Below are positions 1-13,797 of a stretch of 64,000 nucleotides of DNA, in pieces. Every line of letters starts with the position of its first letter. The stretch's first letter is position 1. Where the stretch lies: the NCBI GenBank assembly GCA_947568835.1, contig OX387608.1:11508001-11572000 (forward strand), given 5' to 3'. The position numbers and the translations under genes were made by a program. The notes beneath the pieces were generated by a model, which was not told the DNA's origin, ran no database searches, and worked only from the letters and a program-made list of their open reading frames with translations. The DNA comes from Protonemura montana (lineage: Eukaryota; Arthropoda; Insecta; Plecoptera; Nemouridae).

Positions 1-581
1 AAACTATAAAAAGAACATCAAGACACTGGCTTTTATAGAACGCTAATCCTAAATATAAGGCATTTGAGAGCTTTCATATAATAGCCAGCTATGTATTTTA
101 GCTAATGGGTAAGCCATGTGGTCTTTCCCGAAGGCATGTAGACATTACGAGCTAGTTTTCCTATAGAACAAGAGACAACTTTACTACCTCTGCTGCTGCT
201 CTCATGAAAATTACTTGCCTGTATCAAGTTTTACCACTCCCTTACAGCGCAGGTCCAATATCCAGACGACCGGATCCGGAAGACGTATTGTAACTACCAC
301 GTCAAAAGCACATTCCGTTGCAAGTTGCGTGCACAGATAAACATAAGTTATCCGCCTGGCTTCGCAAGGGAAACACACAGATATGCGTTAAGAAGAACTC
401 TCCCTCTCTATAGTTTCCTAGTCCAACTTCGAGCAACAATTGAAGAAAATTAAAACTTTTAAACACCCCCCTGCCGTACACAAGCAGTGAGAGCATGAAC
501 GGCAGAGATAGGGCCAACTTGTAACTTGTGGAACAAAATAGCATTCCGCTGCAATTACTTAGCGTCTTCTCATCTTGTCAG
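1..581. other. Presumed RIM intron, no exon recognised
   Basis: The first recognised RIM exon starts at 582 with a two-base carry, so an upstream exon with the start of C2A must exist. I found no convincing C2A first-half sequence here; it probably lies left of the window. Confidence 0.5.
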
Positions 582-3500
582 TGGCGAGCAGGCGTCGAAG
601 AAGTCGGCAGTGGCGGAACCGACTCAGAATCCGGTGTGGAACGCTACTATCGACTTCCCGAACGTTCGAGGGGAAGAACTAATGGATAAGACTATAGAGG
701 TCACGCTTTGGGATTACTGTCCTGACCGCGAGAGCGTATTCCTAGGTACGTGCGAAACATGAAATACGATTACGAACCATTTGGACTGTTAAAAAAATGG
801 AGTACATATTGAACATTATACATTAATTCATTCAACATTAAGCTTTGTTCTTTGGCCATCGCAACGTGGATGTACTATAGCGTTAATCTCTTGATTCACA
901 TACATAGAACGGAGTAGGATAAAAGGTACCCTTGATTTCTATACTTTAGAAAAGCAACAGCTGGAAAAAGAAGAGATGGAAAAACAAAACTATACTCTCT
1001 AGTTGCAACCTTGTAGGACTCTCGCCATCCGGCTAACTTTACTTTGGCTAAGTTCTGTCTTTATACACATATTTGTTGCTAATGCCTTTTATTTAAACAA
1101 AGTTCCCAGTCCAAGTTGGTTCAAAACCGTTGCTTTCTACCTACAATGCAATTTAGTTTATTTTATTTTGTAAATCCTGGATTTTTGAGCTTAAATTTGA
1201 GAAAATGTTTGTTTTAATTACCTTGTAACAAATCGAATGCTCGGGAGAGGTACCTTTGGTTGAACCGCGTACGCCTCGTAGGTGAGGCGACGGTTGAGTT
1301 GCAGAAAGCTTTCGTCGACAACCATCCCGTGTGGTACCGCCTGGAGGACCCGCGGCAAATGAGAGGTGCCAAAACACCCCATGCTTCGCCCAGAGGCTCT
1401 CTTGCCAACGACATGGCGCAGAGAATGATTCGCAGGAGTGACTTCGGTATTCAACGCTCTTTCTCGGGTGAGTCCATCGGTTCAGAAACCTGGGAATGCA
1501 AAGCAGTTGAACATATATCGCAGTCTTGTATTCATCTTTGCAGGGGCTTACTTGACGGGTTGTACTTTTTATCTACACGGTTGTTTGGTAGATAAGGAGA
1601 GCTAGCGTTGCTTTTAAACCGCTCTCAAATTACCCCAATCCCCTTTTGGGGTTACCTAAAATAACCCCTCATGGGAAGCATCTGCAAATTATTCGTCCCA
1701 CTCAGGAAGCGAGATACATTTCTGGATCCTGAATTCTGGATTCTTAGATTCGTATTGCACAATTTTCCTACTTTACTGTCATTCCCTCTATTTGAAATGC
1801 TGGTTCATGATTCCGATCAGAAACAAAAAATGTGTAACATCCCTCAATGCTTACGGATTTAAATTATTAGCTCAAATTTATAGAAAGCCTGGATAAGACA
1901 ATACAGTCAGCAGAGAAGTTCAGGTAGAGAGAAAAAACAAATTTTGGGACAAAGAATCTGGAAAAATGTCATCGCAAAATAATTTGCATCTAATTTGAGT
2001 GAGAATCCCGAATTTTAACTTCTCAAGTTGCAAACAAGTATAAAAAAAAAAAAAATTTGGCATGTCCCTGAAAACTACCACTGTCCTGTGCAGACGACCG
2101 CACGAGCGAGGACGGTCCCGCCAGCCCCGAACTCAACATGCTCCATCCTGACCACGCGTGGATGGTGGGCTCTGGCGCGGGCAGTCGCCGTGGTTCCAGT
2201 CAATCCGAGCAGCTTGAGGTCGAGCAGTATCAGCTGACCAAGGACTTTTCTCGTTCATTACCCGGCTCGAGGCGCAGCTCGCTGCTGTCTGGACAAAACC
2301 CGGAGAACAAGGGTGAGTTGATTACATGTTTGTGGTTCTGGTAAAAGCCATCAGTTCACAAAGCAGAGTAAGCTTTATCCCCACATACTTTTCGAGGTAA
2401 AGTTGTTATCACCGTGGTAACAACCACTGAAAATCTGAAAACACTGTCTGTGATTGGAAGATCATACTCATACTCTGAGGGTTAACTTAAGCGCTGCTTT
2501 GTGGATCCGGCAAGACAATAATAAACATTCTTTTATCATTTATTTCTGTTGGTTTTTGTTTTTTTTACTTTTTCATCCTTATGGGGGAGTAAAAGATGAT
2601 TTTGAGGAACTTTACGATTTTATTAACAATTACCATTCGATCCCCATTCTGGAATTTTGTAGCTAGATTTTAGATTTGTGTCTAGAATCAAGGTAACTAG
2701 ATGTCAATGGAAGTCTAGCTGACATCTCAACTAGCCTAACATCAACAAAAGAATTATTATAACTAAACAAATCGAGAAACTTCTCACCTGTATCGCCAAG
2801 TTCTGGGTAGAAGGGCTAACTTCTGTGCTTTACCACTAGGTCTACGCTGCTGAAAAAAAAACACATTTTCACCGTAGCAATTTGAAATACCGCGTTACTT
2901 AGATCGGGTTTTACCAACATATTCAACTCTAAGTTAAACCTCCAGCTCACAGAAACATCTAAATTTCACTGCATGTGATTGGAAGTCGTCATGGCGATAG
3001 TTTCAACTAACACTTCAACTGGGAGGCGAGATTTTGGTATAACCGAACCTTGCTATGGCCAATAGATTATTTCTTTTAGTCACTTGAAAACGCCAAAACG
3101 TAATGTTGCTTTTCAAATACCAAATGTATTCAAGATTGCCTGTGCTATTAAAATATGCTTATATTGCTATATCCGCTATAATAATGCTGAATCAGTGTGA
3201 GTGTTTTTCATAAGCTCTAACTTAGCTTACTTTAGACAAAAGAGCTCGGATTACACAATTCTTGTACGCCAGCCAATCTTACTTCCAAGATAATTCTGAG
3301 AGAGAATCAGACAATTTTACAATAGGTAATTTTAATTTAATTTTTTTTTCATTATTAAAATTGTCCAATCTTAGCTAGGTGAGCAAACATCTCGCTAAGA
3401 ATTATCTTGAGCTTTGGTATATTTCCTGCGGCTACTCTCCGAAATTAACAAATAATTCCTAAAAACAACCTCTCGCCCCTGAACGCAGCCCGCAGAGCAA

Positions 3501-6500
3501 TCACGGCGCATTCACAGATGTATGAAATAATCCTAGCATTGTTAACAAAATTAAACCGACCATAAATAAGGTAAAAAATTTAAAAATGTGTAAAAGGTTT
3601 TTCTTAACAGCCAACGATAATTAACAGATAAATTAAGTTGAAACAAAGATGCCCCTGAACGCAGCCCGCAGAGCAATCAGATTTTCTTTTAATTTGCAAT
3701 CGTACCGAACGCAACCAAAATAGAGGACAAAGATGCAAACTACTACAAATATATATTTTTTTTACTACCAATAGAAGTTAAAAAACCAATTTGCTCGATA
3801 CAATCTCTTGCCCTTGGACGCAGCCCGCAGAGCAATCACGGCTCCTCCACTGTATTGTCTTGTACTGTATTGTATTTTTAATTTGGTCCATAATACATTC
3901 AAATGTATAGACCACGTCAGTTATTATATAAGCAAAAACATGTTAACTAGTCATTTCAATGGTGATAAATGACAACTCAAGAGCTGTCATTTATTTACTT
4001 CATTATTAAAGTCTTCGATTATGCAAGTGTTTACTAGTCATTGTTTCCCTTCAGCACCGCGTTCTGGGCATACCGTCGCTTGAACGACTTCTCACATGAA
4101 GTCACATATACCTTCACAAAAACAAACGGGACGGGTGAAACACATGTTTACTTTGTAATTAGATTCACCGGGAACGATTTTCCTCAATAATTATTCAATA
4201 ATTAATAATTCCTGGAAGGCACGTGCCCTAGACATAGATGACAACATCAGTTTTACCTGGAAAGTGAACTCGCAAACTTTGTTCATTGTCACACAATCAC
4301 AAAGCCAACATAAGGTTGTACTAAACCTTGCATGGAACCAGTAAGATATAAACCAACCACTAGGTTTAAATTTTAGCGGCACAAAATTCGTTTCATTTGT
4401 GACATTGACAGTTTGGGAATTTTCGCGGTTTGTCTGAACAGAAAAGTTACAATAAATAACTCCTGAAAAGGGCTAGGAAGTGGCTTCTGAAACCTAAGGT
4501 CAACTTATTGAAGTGGCATTGTTTTGGGGTGCCTTCTCTTAGGTTTTTTCTCGGTTTACTGGGCTTTGACTTCAGTGTAGCGTTGTCTCGAGTATTAAAA
4601 GACACCCTGACTAACTAAAACCAGAAACATAACTCAACCGATCCCGTTTCTGGTCCTAATTTCCTTAACTCGAGTTGTAGACCATTGACTTGTACAACTT
4701 TTTTGGGTTATTTAAGATGTCGACGTCCCTCCGGTGAACTACAACAAGGAGAGACGAAGGAGTTCTGCAACTCGGGGTTCTCGTGACCCCGACGAGATCC
4801 TCAAAAGCCTAAAGGCAGTCAAAGGGGAGCTCCTCGGGCGCACAATGAGTCTGACGGGAACCGACCCTAGGCTCTTCAGACGTGAGTACGACAAGCTGGT
4901 CTTAAGACGTTTGCTGAAGATAGGGAACTGAACATTCATAACTGGTGACCCTCGAAGTAGATTTGAGCGGCTTGTGGGCAAGTCTTTGACATTTTCAGCG
5001 CAACCACAAAAAGCTTACCTTATTTAAACGCTTTCCAACGAAACAAGCTCTGAGAAAAAGAGACTAGAAGTTTTATATTTTTGGGAAAAATTTCAAAAAT
5101 CGCAAAATCAATACTATTTTTGTGATTTTCAAAACGATTTTTAAAATTTTAAAATTTCAAAAATTGCAAAATCAATACTATTTTTGTGATTTTAAAAACG
5201 ATTTTTTAAATTTTTAAATTAAAAGATATATTCCCATTCATGCAGTGAGATGATAAAATTCTATAATTCTGCCTTTCAGGATTTATCCATACAAGCTACA
5301 TAAACTACCAAATCGATCAGGTGCCCTTTTCGGTGCTCCAAGCAGCCCTAAATGAAATAAAATTTGTCTCAAATGTGACGATTGGTTGACCTGGGAATGT
5401 CAGCTTTAAAGATTGCTGAAGTCAAATATACAAGTCCTCTCATTTTTTACACAGTTTATATGTAATTCCAAGTCTGCATTGTGATAAAGGGCCAAACAGT
5501 TTCAGCTTTCAAAATACATGCTTTTATTCTCGTTTCAAAACGACATTTACCTCCAGGTTCTCGCTTTGACAACTTACACTAATGTCGTTCGTGCAGAAAA
5601 ATGTATTTTGCAAGCAAAACTGACGGCATTTTGCTGTTTATGTCAGCTTTTAGTAGCTTCATTATTAAATGTATACCTTTTTAAAACGTATCAAAATGAA
5701 CAAATGGCACTTTTCCTATATAGTCCTGGCTCTTTACCAAAGTCAGCTATTTTAAATTATGACCATTCATATCCACCAATATGTAATAGATTTGTGTAAT
5801 CATATAGGTACTAAGTGACTAATAAGTTTTCTTCATTTAGCTAATCATCGTGCTATTCACCTTCACACAAAACAAATCAGACACACACGCACACTTCACA
5901 AAATATCATTTTTAACCAGTTCCATATCATCCTATTTAAGCTTCGTCTTTATCCTAAAGAAAGATCGCAAGCAACCGATATTTAATAGTTATCTCCACTA
6001 TGTCAGGTATGGAAGCACTTTTCATCATTTTAATATTACATCACACAAATTTTCTGAATGTTATTTCTGTTTACTTGTCATAACTTCTTTCATAGAAGCT
6101 ATTCCACATTTACGATCACGATTCTGTGACATAACCTGCCTGATATTGCACAAGTTTTTCCGCCGTATAAGAAAATTGCACGCTAGATCGAAAAATATAT
6201 CACTGTCGAGCGCGTTCTCATTTCCTGGGAAAGCGAATGCAGCGTGATCAGATTTCTTACACTCTCTATTCGCTAAAGCGATCAGCTGTGCGACTCTAGA
6301 GGGAACGCTGTCACATATTTCTATCGAGAAAAACTATCTGAATCTGATCCAGCTGCAATGACTACGGTATTCTGTAAGCTAGACAAATTACAATTTATCT
6401 CGTGACGCTGTAGTCGCACATGGTTTGTAGATAATCATGGCGTACCAATTTCAAACTAGCTATTACAGAGGATAGAAAGCTACATTACTTTTCTCATTTG

Positions 6501-8840
6501 CCGACTTAATAATAAATAATGTCTTCGTACAGAAGCAATAAGTTTAGTTTAACAAATTTAATATATCTCTCTCATTTTGACACTTAATTTCTAGTGAAAA
6601 AAGGAAAATATTGCTTTAAAAAGTGCTTTTATGAGCGTAGGTGATATTTTGTATTTGAAAATCGGTTTAACGAGCAGAAACATAACATCATTGGGATTGT
6701 AGGGTAAGTCAGAGTCTCAGCGCTTTTATTAAACTGTCTTCGCGAAAATGCCGACCGATGACTACTGTACCGAGAAAAAAATGGAAGATGACCAGAGATA
6801 GAGTCACCTTCACTTCTAGTGTTAAGACATTTAATTTCAATACTTCTCGCAAATAATGATTTAATAATACTAGCCTCAACCAGTGATTTAGTAACATAAA
6901 TTGATATTTTGAGTCGTAATCGAGTAGTCACAGACATTACTATAGAAACCTGAACATAAGCGCTGTGACTGTAGGAAACCCAGCGATGGAACTAAAAAAT
7001 GTCACCAGTGTAACAAGAATATATGCCCCAAAAGCTCTAAGAAACCATCAGAAAGAAGCTTATCGAGCCGATCACCCTCAAAATTAATTTCATCATCATC
7101 CATTAACAAACCCCAATCATCCATCGACGCTAAAAAACCACATGGAACCTCATTTAAAACCTAGACTTTTAACAAATGTTTCGTCGTTGACTTAGAATCC
7201 TGTGTGTGTGTGTGTGTGGTGATATTCTTAGGAAGCAGCGAAGACGACATGTCGGCCCCCCAAAGAACTCGTATGCCCTTGAAGACAAACCCGCACCGGT
7301 CTTACAGCCGAGACGCAATCTTACCAAGACAGCCAACATTGTACAGAGACCCACGTAGGTTTTGATTTAAACGATCTCGTATTTATTATACGTTGTCTTC
7401 TCATTGCACTCTGTCTTCTTTCGGCTGTCGGCTAGCCTTTGAGTCTCATGTCACTGATGAGGGTGTTTAGTGATTTGGTTTTGGGTCCCTGCTGAATTGC
7501 AGAAGCCAGAGTAGCTAGCATTATTAGATTTTTTAAATAGAGGGACATTTTTCAAGGAAATTTTTCAAAAAAGCTGTTGATTTTTATTTGTTTTAAAAAC
7601 AATCGTGAATGGAGACGTTAAAAGCATGCAGATTTTCGATTTTGTCTAGACGAATAGTTCAAAGAAATTCAAGAGACATTCTGGATTAAAAATATTGAAT
7701 TTTTCTGGCTGCTGAATTTCGGCAGGGAGCTCACAATAGACACCCCCGCACTACACAAGGGTGCACAGCGTTTGACAATTTCACGCTGCACCTCGCTTGA
7801 CGCTTTACAAATTTTAGAGAAATGAATTTCCAATATAGAGTATCGTCAGGGAAAATGCTTTTAGTCCAGATTATTTTTCTTCCACAATCCGTAAAAAGCG
7901 TATCGCAGAAGCTGAAATTAATTAGAAGTGTAGGCTAGAACGCAAATTAATGCCAGTACCTATAGAACGGATTACAATAACTCCCCTGTTGTTAGATATT
8001 CTCACAGAGTCCGATATCCCTGTAGGTCGCATCACTGCTGTCATCGGCAAGTGAATGATGCATGGGCACGCATGGTTGACAATGATTGATTCGATAAGTA
8101 ATTGATTGATTTCGATAATTACTGCCAGTGATATGTGAGAAGCAATCGCATAATTTCGTGCGGTTATTTCACAATATGTGATGACGATTTTGTCGTGGTC
8201 TAGGTTTGCGATTGCTTTTGGTCACGTTAGTTAGTGTTTTTTCCTTTGTATGTTCGAAAATAAGACCAGAGATGACCGAAAAAGGATAGTGGTAAGATTT
8301 TTCGTATCTTCACTACTTCGTCGCTTAGTTTCTTTAGGTTCACCTTTTAGATTGCGTATGGTCTATTCAGGATAAGAACCACCAACAAAAATGGCCGATA
8401 CACAGCCTTCTTGCCTATGAACTCCTATGGGCGACTATTGTTAGAAGGCCGCATGTCAGCTGTTTGTATTCCTGTGGTTTTATCTTGACAAGACAGTCTA
8501 GGCACACACACCGGCGCACCCTTGTTCTAAATGCACTTATTCTAATGTTGATGTTCACTGTAATATATTTACACTTCACAATCACTTTTAAAAGATGCAC
8601 GTGGAAATAAGAAAAACTGCTTTTCTCGAGTATAACCGAACTCTGTCGAAAAACGACAGAACAAAATTTAAAGTAAGCTATTTCAAGAAAAACAGCAAAC
8701 AAGTGTTTTTCTCATTTTCAAAGTGCATCTGATTTTATACTTGTATAATCACGACATCACTTCAAGCATCTTACAATCTCACAACCCGCACTCATTTCAT
8801 TTTACATTATAAAATATCTTTGATCACTTATTTTTAATCT

Positions 8841-8875
<35 letters not shown>

Positions 8876-11800
8876 ATTTTGATATAATCACAAATTTCTC
8901 TTCTGTTTTTCTTCCAATCTTCTACTAAACACACAGAGGACAAAATATAAACAAAGACAAGTATCAGAAGCAACTTTGGTAAGAACATGATGCAAACTTC
9001 AGCTCTAACAATGTGCAAGTCGATGTCGCTGTCGTCTAAATCTGTTGCCTCCAACTTCTTGTGATCGGTTACCCAACCCAATCCTCGTCGCTTTTTGTGT
9101 TCAAAAACTGTCGATTGAAGTCCTACCTTGACCAGTTTTCTTCTTAGCATGAAGACAAACCCTTTAGGAAATATAATCACACAAACACCAAAAAGATCTA
9201 AAACGAGAAACAGTTATTGACATATTTTTATTATGTAGACATTTAAGGTTCGTCTGCAACCAAAAATAGCCGTGAACATAAATTTTACCAGCTCTTAGAT
9301 TTCCGTAAGACTGTAGCTACAACAATGAACAAACATAAGAACGCAACGCAAAGTTTAATAACCTCAAACTTTTTGTTCACGGACCCGTTCTTTTCGCAAG
9401 TCAGAGCCAAACAGATTCGCCTATTTCAAAAACGATCTAAAATAGGTTAGAAAACAAAACAACGAATCTGACAAACAACGTTCTGGACGGAATAACCTAA
9501 CCTAAAAATAATGTAATTTTAAAACGGTACTTTAAGTTATGTTTACGGCTACTTTGGGTTGTAGATAAACGTTTAGTTTTGAATTTACAGCCGAATTTCC
9601 TTCCTGGTTGACTTCAAACGTACGGTCATGTCGTCAATATTTCGTGTGATCTGATAAAATTAAGTAAAATTCATTATCAGTGTTATGCATTCATGTTAAA
9701 TGTTTGTCATAAACAAATGAGAAAAATGATTAAAATAATTGCAAAAAAAATGCTTTAACTGTCTAAGCGAATTCATGTCAAAGTGAAAAAGAAATACGGC
9801 GTCAAAACAACAAAACGACGGCTACTGGAAAACGCTCTACGAATTTTCCAACCATTTTCAGCACGCAAGGAGCGAAAATTTTCCGTGTTGGAGTTGCCAG
9901 AGAAATATACGATCGGATACGTGAGTCCGACAGAAGACGAAGATAGATGGAGGTATGATTTTATTGTTTTACACTGCCTAGCCATATCGGTGCGACGGGT
10001 TTAACCTCACCTCATCCCAGCTGCATGAAACACACTGGGGTCATGTAGTGGCGATGAAATGTCTTGTCAACATCTCGCTTAAGTTATTTACTGGCTCCAA
10101 ATTCATACCACAGTAGAATGATGAGACGAGCGAATATGCTAAATTTAGTAGCTTCAGCATGCAGGAAAATCCGGCTTAGTTCTTGTATATCAGCCAAATT
10201 TCCTTGTACACTTTCCTTATTGAGCCATGTACAGTCTAGTCCGCGAGAGAAAATACCAGCACGAGGACTGCCCCTTGCGGGTCTATCAACTCATGAATTA
10301 AAATTCAGTTATGGTTTCAGTGGTGAGATTTCAAAATGCTTAGTATATCTTCAAAATAATTCCTTACATTGTTATAATTATTCGTCGCATACAAGCAATA
10401 CAATTGAAAATACTGTACAATGGATAAATAGAAATGCTCGCATAGGCATGAACTATATGATGAAAGTAGATTTAAATGTTTTTCAGAAAGCATCGGCATG
10501 CTAGTAAATGTTAAAATAATAAATTACATTAAAAATAAGCCAAGATTTCGCACCCTAATCAAAAAGTTCCAAAAACCCAATCCCATATTACAACTTCAAT
10601 GATCTGCACAGGAACGTGGCTGTTACGGACGAGGGGCTGGCCCTGGGTGACGTACAGTTGGGCCCCGGACAAATCCACCCTCGAGGGTACCGGCTGTTCA
10701 GCAGCAAGCAGGGGTCTGTCAAACTGGGTCTGCTCATGACCAAGGGCCAGCTGGAGGTAGAGGTGATGTGCGCTCGCAACATCGCCTGCGAGGCCCGGGA
10801 GAGTCTGCCAGGTTGGTTATACATTGATTTCATCTTCAATTGGATTTACTTGGTGTACTATTTGGCATGGGGAATTTAAATTCCAGAATTTTCACTGAAA
10901 TTTTGAGAAAATTCCATTGTTTTCTCCTATATGAATAACACAGAAAGCCCCGTGGATCCCTTTGGTCGAAAATCTTATTTCTCTCTCCCTAACGGAATTT
11001 CCGTGTAGCTAACTTAAAGGAACGTGGGTTTTTTGGTATCATTGTCGAAAATATCCGTAGATGGATTCAGATTTGGTGTAGATTGTCTGCTTAAACATTC
11101 ATGTTACCTATAAAGGTTGCCGTCGTATCATGGTGCTGTTCATTTTTCATTCTCAATTTACTGCCTTTTGCTTCCGGCGGTAGAACAAGCTCTAATGTTC
11201 ATATTTCGCATGAAAATTGATTTAAAACAAAATTGGTCGATCAAAAATTTTAATCCGATTCTTCGAAAAATAATCCTAACCCAACACTACATTGTCTCTT
11301 GAAAATAAGGGGTGAATATGTCCTCATAAATGCATCGAAAAAAAGTTCACTTTTGTGGTTGCGATTGGTTGGTTAGTAAGTTTAAAAAATGAGTTCAACT
11401 GGATTCTCAAAATCTGCCCTCCTCTGTATCAGCAACTCAGCAAAGTACTAGAATAAATCAGCAACACATAGCGTGTTGTTGTAATTTTAAATCGTACCTA
11501 TTCGAGACGCACTGCAATCAGAGGGCATGGCCCCAATTCCTCTCTCTCCATGCCGTTTCATCACGTGCTAGCAGCCGTCGACCTGGTTTCTTGATCCCGA
11601 CTCCACAGGCGAAGAGACTCCCATTGTTCCGTCTAATTACACAGGGACAAGCGACGCCTGAACTCAGACCAAAAACTCAACTTGAAACCCAACTTCTACC
11701 CGCCAACTTTTCCCCACCCGCAAGGAAACTCGCGAGTTTCTTCAAGTTTCCACTGACTAGTTTCAGAGAGTCTGTGTTCAGTTTGAAACTTGGTGCATGG

Positions 11801-13797
11801 CTATTTTCAGTGCTGGTCTCGTCCGGAATCAACTCTCGGACATTTCCCGCTTGGCTAACCAATTACCATTCATTTAGAGAAACTGTTGCTCCCCTTAATA
11901 CCCGCGTTTTCCAGCAACGTGAACTAGAAACTGTTTATTGTTTCAGACTTATTTTGTAATTTAGGTACTTCCGTACTACAAACGCTACCGTACACTCACC
12001 GTTACGACCATAGCGCTAATGTTAAACTGTTTTTGCGAAAAATGGCCTCCAAATGACTATTTTACCAACAAAAATGGACGACACTACTAAGTTGAGTAGC
12101 CATCGCTTAGATAAAAATCATTTCTCGCAGATTACTCGCATTTGAGACTGGTTCACGCTAAATTAATCTTTATTAATGCTGACCTCAACGATTGATTGTA
12201 CATGAATTGTCGCAAACGCTATCAGGTTGCACCTACCGTTTCCACATGCATTACGAGCAAAAAGCAGGAAGCTTAAAATTAACGCTGGCCCTCTGACGAT
12301 ACCTATAAACTCATTGGTACTATATTTAGATTAGTGGAGCCTTTTTGGGAATGGCAGCTTCTCTAGAATGACATTTCAGTGGGATCCCCCCCCCCCCCCC
12401 CTCCCTTTCCTCACCCAATCATAAGGAGGTTCACGATCTTATTGCGGCTGTGCGTATCGCGCAACATTGATGGAGGTAATTTTCCATCCGGGAAAACTTA
12501 CCAATCCATTACTCAATTAATCCTAATGCTGAGTGGATTTGGGTTTAATATGGTTTCGTCAATAATTTGAACGCATTTGCGTTTCGCCGGATGTCGTTTA
12601 GTTTCCCACTGATGAAGGATATCGCGTAATCGCGTCTCATTTTATGAAATCATTCGGAAACCAATCACTGAATTATTATTGCAAATACGCCCGATTATAA
12701 AGTCCGACTTATAGGGGGGGGGGGGGGGGGGTAGATCTCTTAAAATACTAAGTGGGTTCGCACTAAAGGTTATTGTGGTTAAAACCAGTTCTTTGACAAA
12801 CATTGAAAAAATATATCTAAACATATATATATCAGAAAATGTGTCCTCGACTTGCTGAAGTGGTAGGCAACTTGTGAGGCGTTTATGCAGAACGTAATGC
12901 GTTTCGTAAAGTTGTTACGAATAATTGGTTTTGAAAAAACAACGTTCATGTCAATCACTTTCGAGCTTGGTTACAGATTTTTAGATTTTTTTTGTATTGT
13001 CTCATAAATCCACGAAATATATTCTTTGATGATATTTGAGACCAGAGCGAGATAGATTCTGAGAAAAAATGCAAAACATTGATAATCTCTACAAGTATTT
13101 TACTTGCATAATGCAGCTGCAGTCTGTGGTTCTTAAAATTCTGTAAATTATCAATTAATGTAGGTTTCCCGACAGACGTTCATTTAAGTTGCCGCAGGCT
13201 GCGCGTTCAAAAATGTAAGGAATCCATCCAACTCAATAATATGTAGAAAACATTTCAAAACCGTGATAGCAATCGATTAGGCTCCGCCTCACTCCCACAT
13301 GTTCATGACTAGACAAACGCAGGGAAAAAGTAACCCGGTGATCCTCTATTAAATCAGTGTCGAGCAAAAAATGAACGGTAATTTCTTAAGAAGCATTAAA
13401 ATAAATTTATTTGTATCTAGATGAAAACCTTCAAGTTGAATTAAGTTCCTATAATATTAACCATTCCTTTACACCTTACGTTTTTGTTTCCCTAGACACC
13501 TACGTCAAGACGTACCTACGCGACGGCGACCGCTGGCTGCAGAAACGCAAGACCCGTGTAGTTCGCCACAGCGGCGAGCCCGTCTACCAGCAAACGCTAC
13601 GCTACGCTGCATGCGACGTTCTTGGCCGCTCACTGCTAGTCATGCTCTGGGAACGGCAGAAGGGCTTCGAACACAACCAAGGTCTGGGCGGTGCTGAGGT
13701 CGCTCTCGACAAGATACAACTCACACACGTCACCACCGGGTGGTACCCGCTGTTTCCCTTGCACAGTCTCGGCTCCGACACCAACGAGTCGCCATGA
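582..13797 (+). CDS. RIMS: RIM-type presynaptic active-zone protein, 3' part (C2A half, linker, C2B)
   Basis: Seven exons read in one frame: 582-745, 1282-1467, 2094-2312, 4717-4881, 7232-7358, 10612-10811, 13496-13797 (TGA). The 5' part lies outside the window. The first two exons give the second half of a C2 domain (IEVTLWDYCPDRESVFLG, then EATVELQKAFVDNHPVWYRL), matching RIM C2A, whose family form runs ITLWD...SEFLGE...LETALLDDEPHWYKL. The middle exons give a Ser/Arg-rich linker (DFSRSLPGSRRSSLLSG). The last two give a terminal C2 (KGQLEVEVMCARNIA; TYVKTYLRDGDRWLQKRKTR; VTTGWYPLFP), the RIM C2B signature, ending the protein 12 residues later as in RIMs. RIMs tether Rab3 vesicles and calcium channels at release sites; their C2 domains do not bind calcium. 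Exon 5 (127 nt) was found by phase: a 1-nt carry enters and a 2-nt carry leaves, joining exons 4 and 6 exactly. Sequence is clearly diverged from vertebrate RIMs; a RIM-like paralogue cannot be excluded. Confidence 0.85.
2395..2485 (+). repeat. Dispersed repeat copy in RIM intron (partner near 33.9 kb)
   Basis: The stretch around ACCGTGGTAACAACC, CTGAAAACACTGTCTGTGA and GGGTTAACTTAA recurs with substitutions at about 33872-33962 in the same orientation. The family is not identified. Confidence 0.5.
2907..3044 (+). mobile_element. MITE family 1, copy A (about 138 bp)
   Basis: The element begins GGTTTTACCAACAT and ends with the inverted equivalent ATTTTGGTATAACC. The whole interior (CTCACAGAAACAT; AAATTTCACTGCAT; TTTCAACTAACACTTCAACT) matches, on the other strand, a second copy at 47489-47626. 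Size, terminal inverted repeats and lack of coding fit a non-autonomous DNA transposon. It lies in a RIM intron. Confidence 0.75.
3475..3841 (+). repeat. Three copies of a conserved 32-bp GC-rich motif in a RIM intron
   Basis: Near-identical copies with core AACGCAGCCCGCAGAGCAAT start at 3475, 3651 and 3810, spaced 176 and 159 bp, while the AT-rich spacers between them are not alike. No family is recognised. Confidence 0.7.
5088..5216 (+). repeat. AT-rich tandem duplication, about 64 bp x 2
   Basis: The block AAAATCAATACTATTTTTG with its AT-rich flanks occurs twice in direct succession, with a few substitutions, in a RIM intron. Confidence 0.7.
6725..6930 (+). repeat. Dispersed repeat family (about 210 bp), copy 1
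   Basis: Similar in the same orientation to 12015-12215: both run through TTAAACTGT, CGCGAAAATG or TGCGAAAAATG, ATGACTA, TTCTCGCA and CCTCAAC. A third, more diverged copy is at 51405-51600. No coding; class unknown. Confidence 0.5.
8368..8455 (+). mobile_element. MITE family 2, partial copy
   Basis: It starts AAGAACCACCAACAAAAATG and shares ACAGCCTTCTTGCC with the copy at 57003-57092; the far inverted end is poorly preserved. Other copy at 55273-55375. Confidence 0.5.
8844..8873 (+). repeat. (CT)n microsatellite
   Basis: About 15 uninterrupted CT dinucleotides in a RIM intron. A shorter (TG)n run lies at 7200-7218. Confidence 0.95.
12015..12215 (+). repeat. Dispersed repeat family (about 210 bp), copy 2
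   Basis: Matches 6725-6930 and 51405-51600, for example TTGAGACTGGTTCACGC here against TTGAGACTCATTCACAC at 51.5 kb, both followed by TTAATCTTTATT. It lies in the last RIM intron. Confidence 0.55.

Noticed and set aside
9783-10004. Lys/Arg-rich open frame as a possible extra RIM exon
   Set aside because: Exon 5 and exon 6 already join in phase, and no acceptor/donor pair here gives a phase 2 to phase 2 exon without a stop.
10064-10504. 146-codon open frame in a RIM intron
   Set aside because: No family, no coding composition, AT-rich intronic sequence.
11591-11959. 122-codon open frame in the last RIM intron
   Set aside because: No recognisable protein and overlapping open frames on both strands; compatible with chance.
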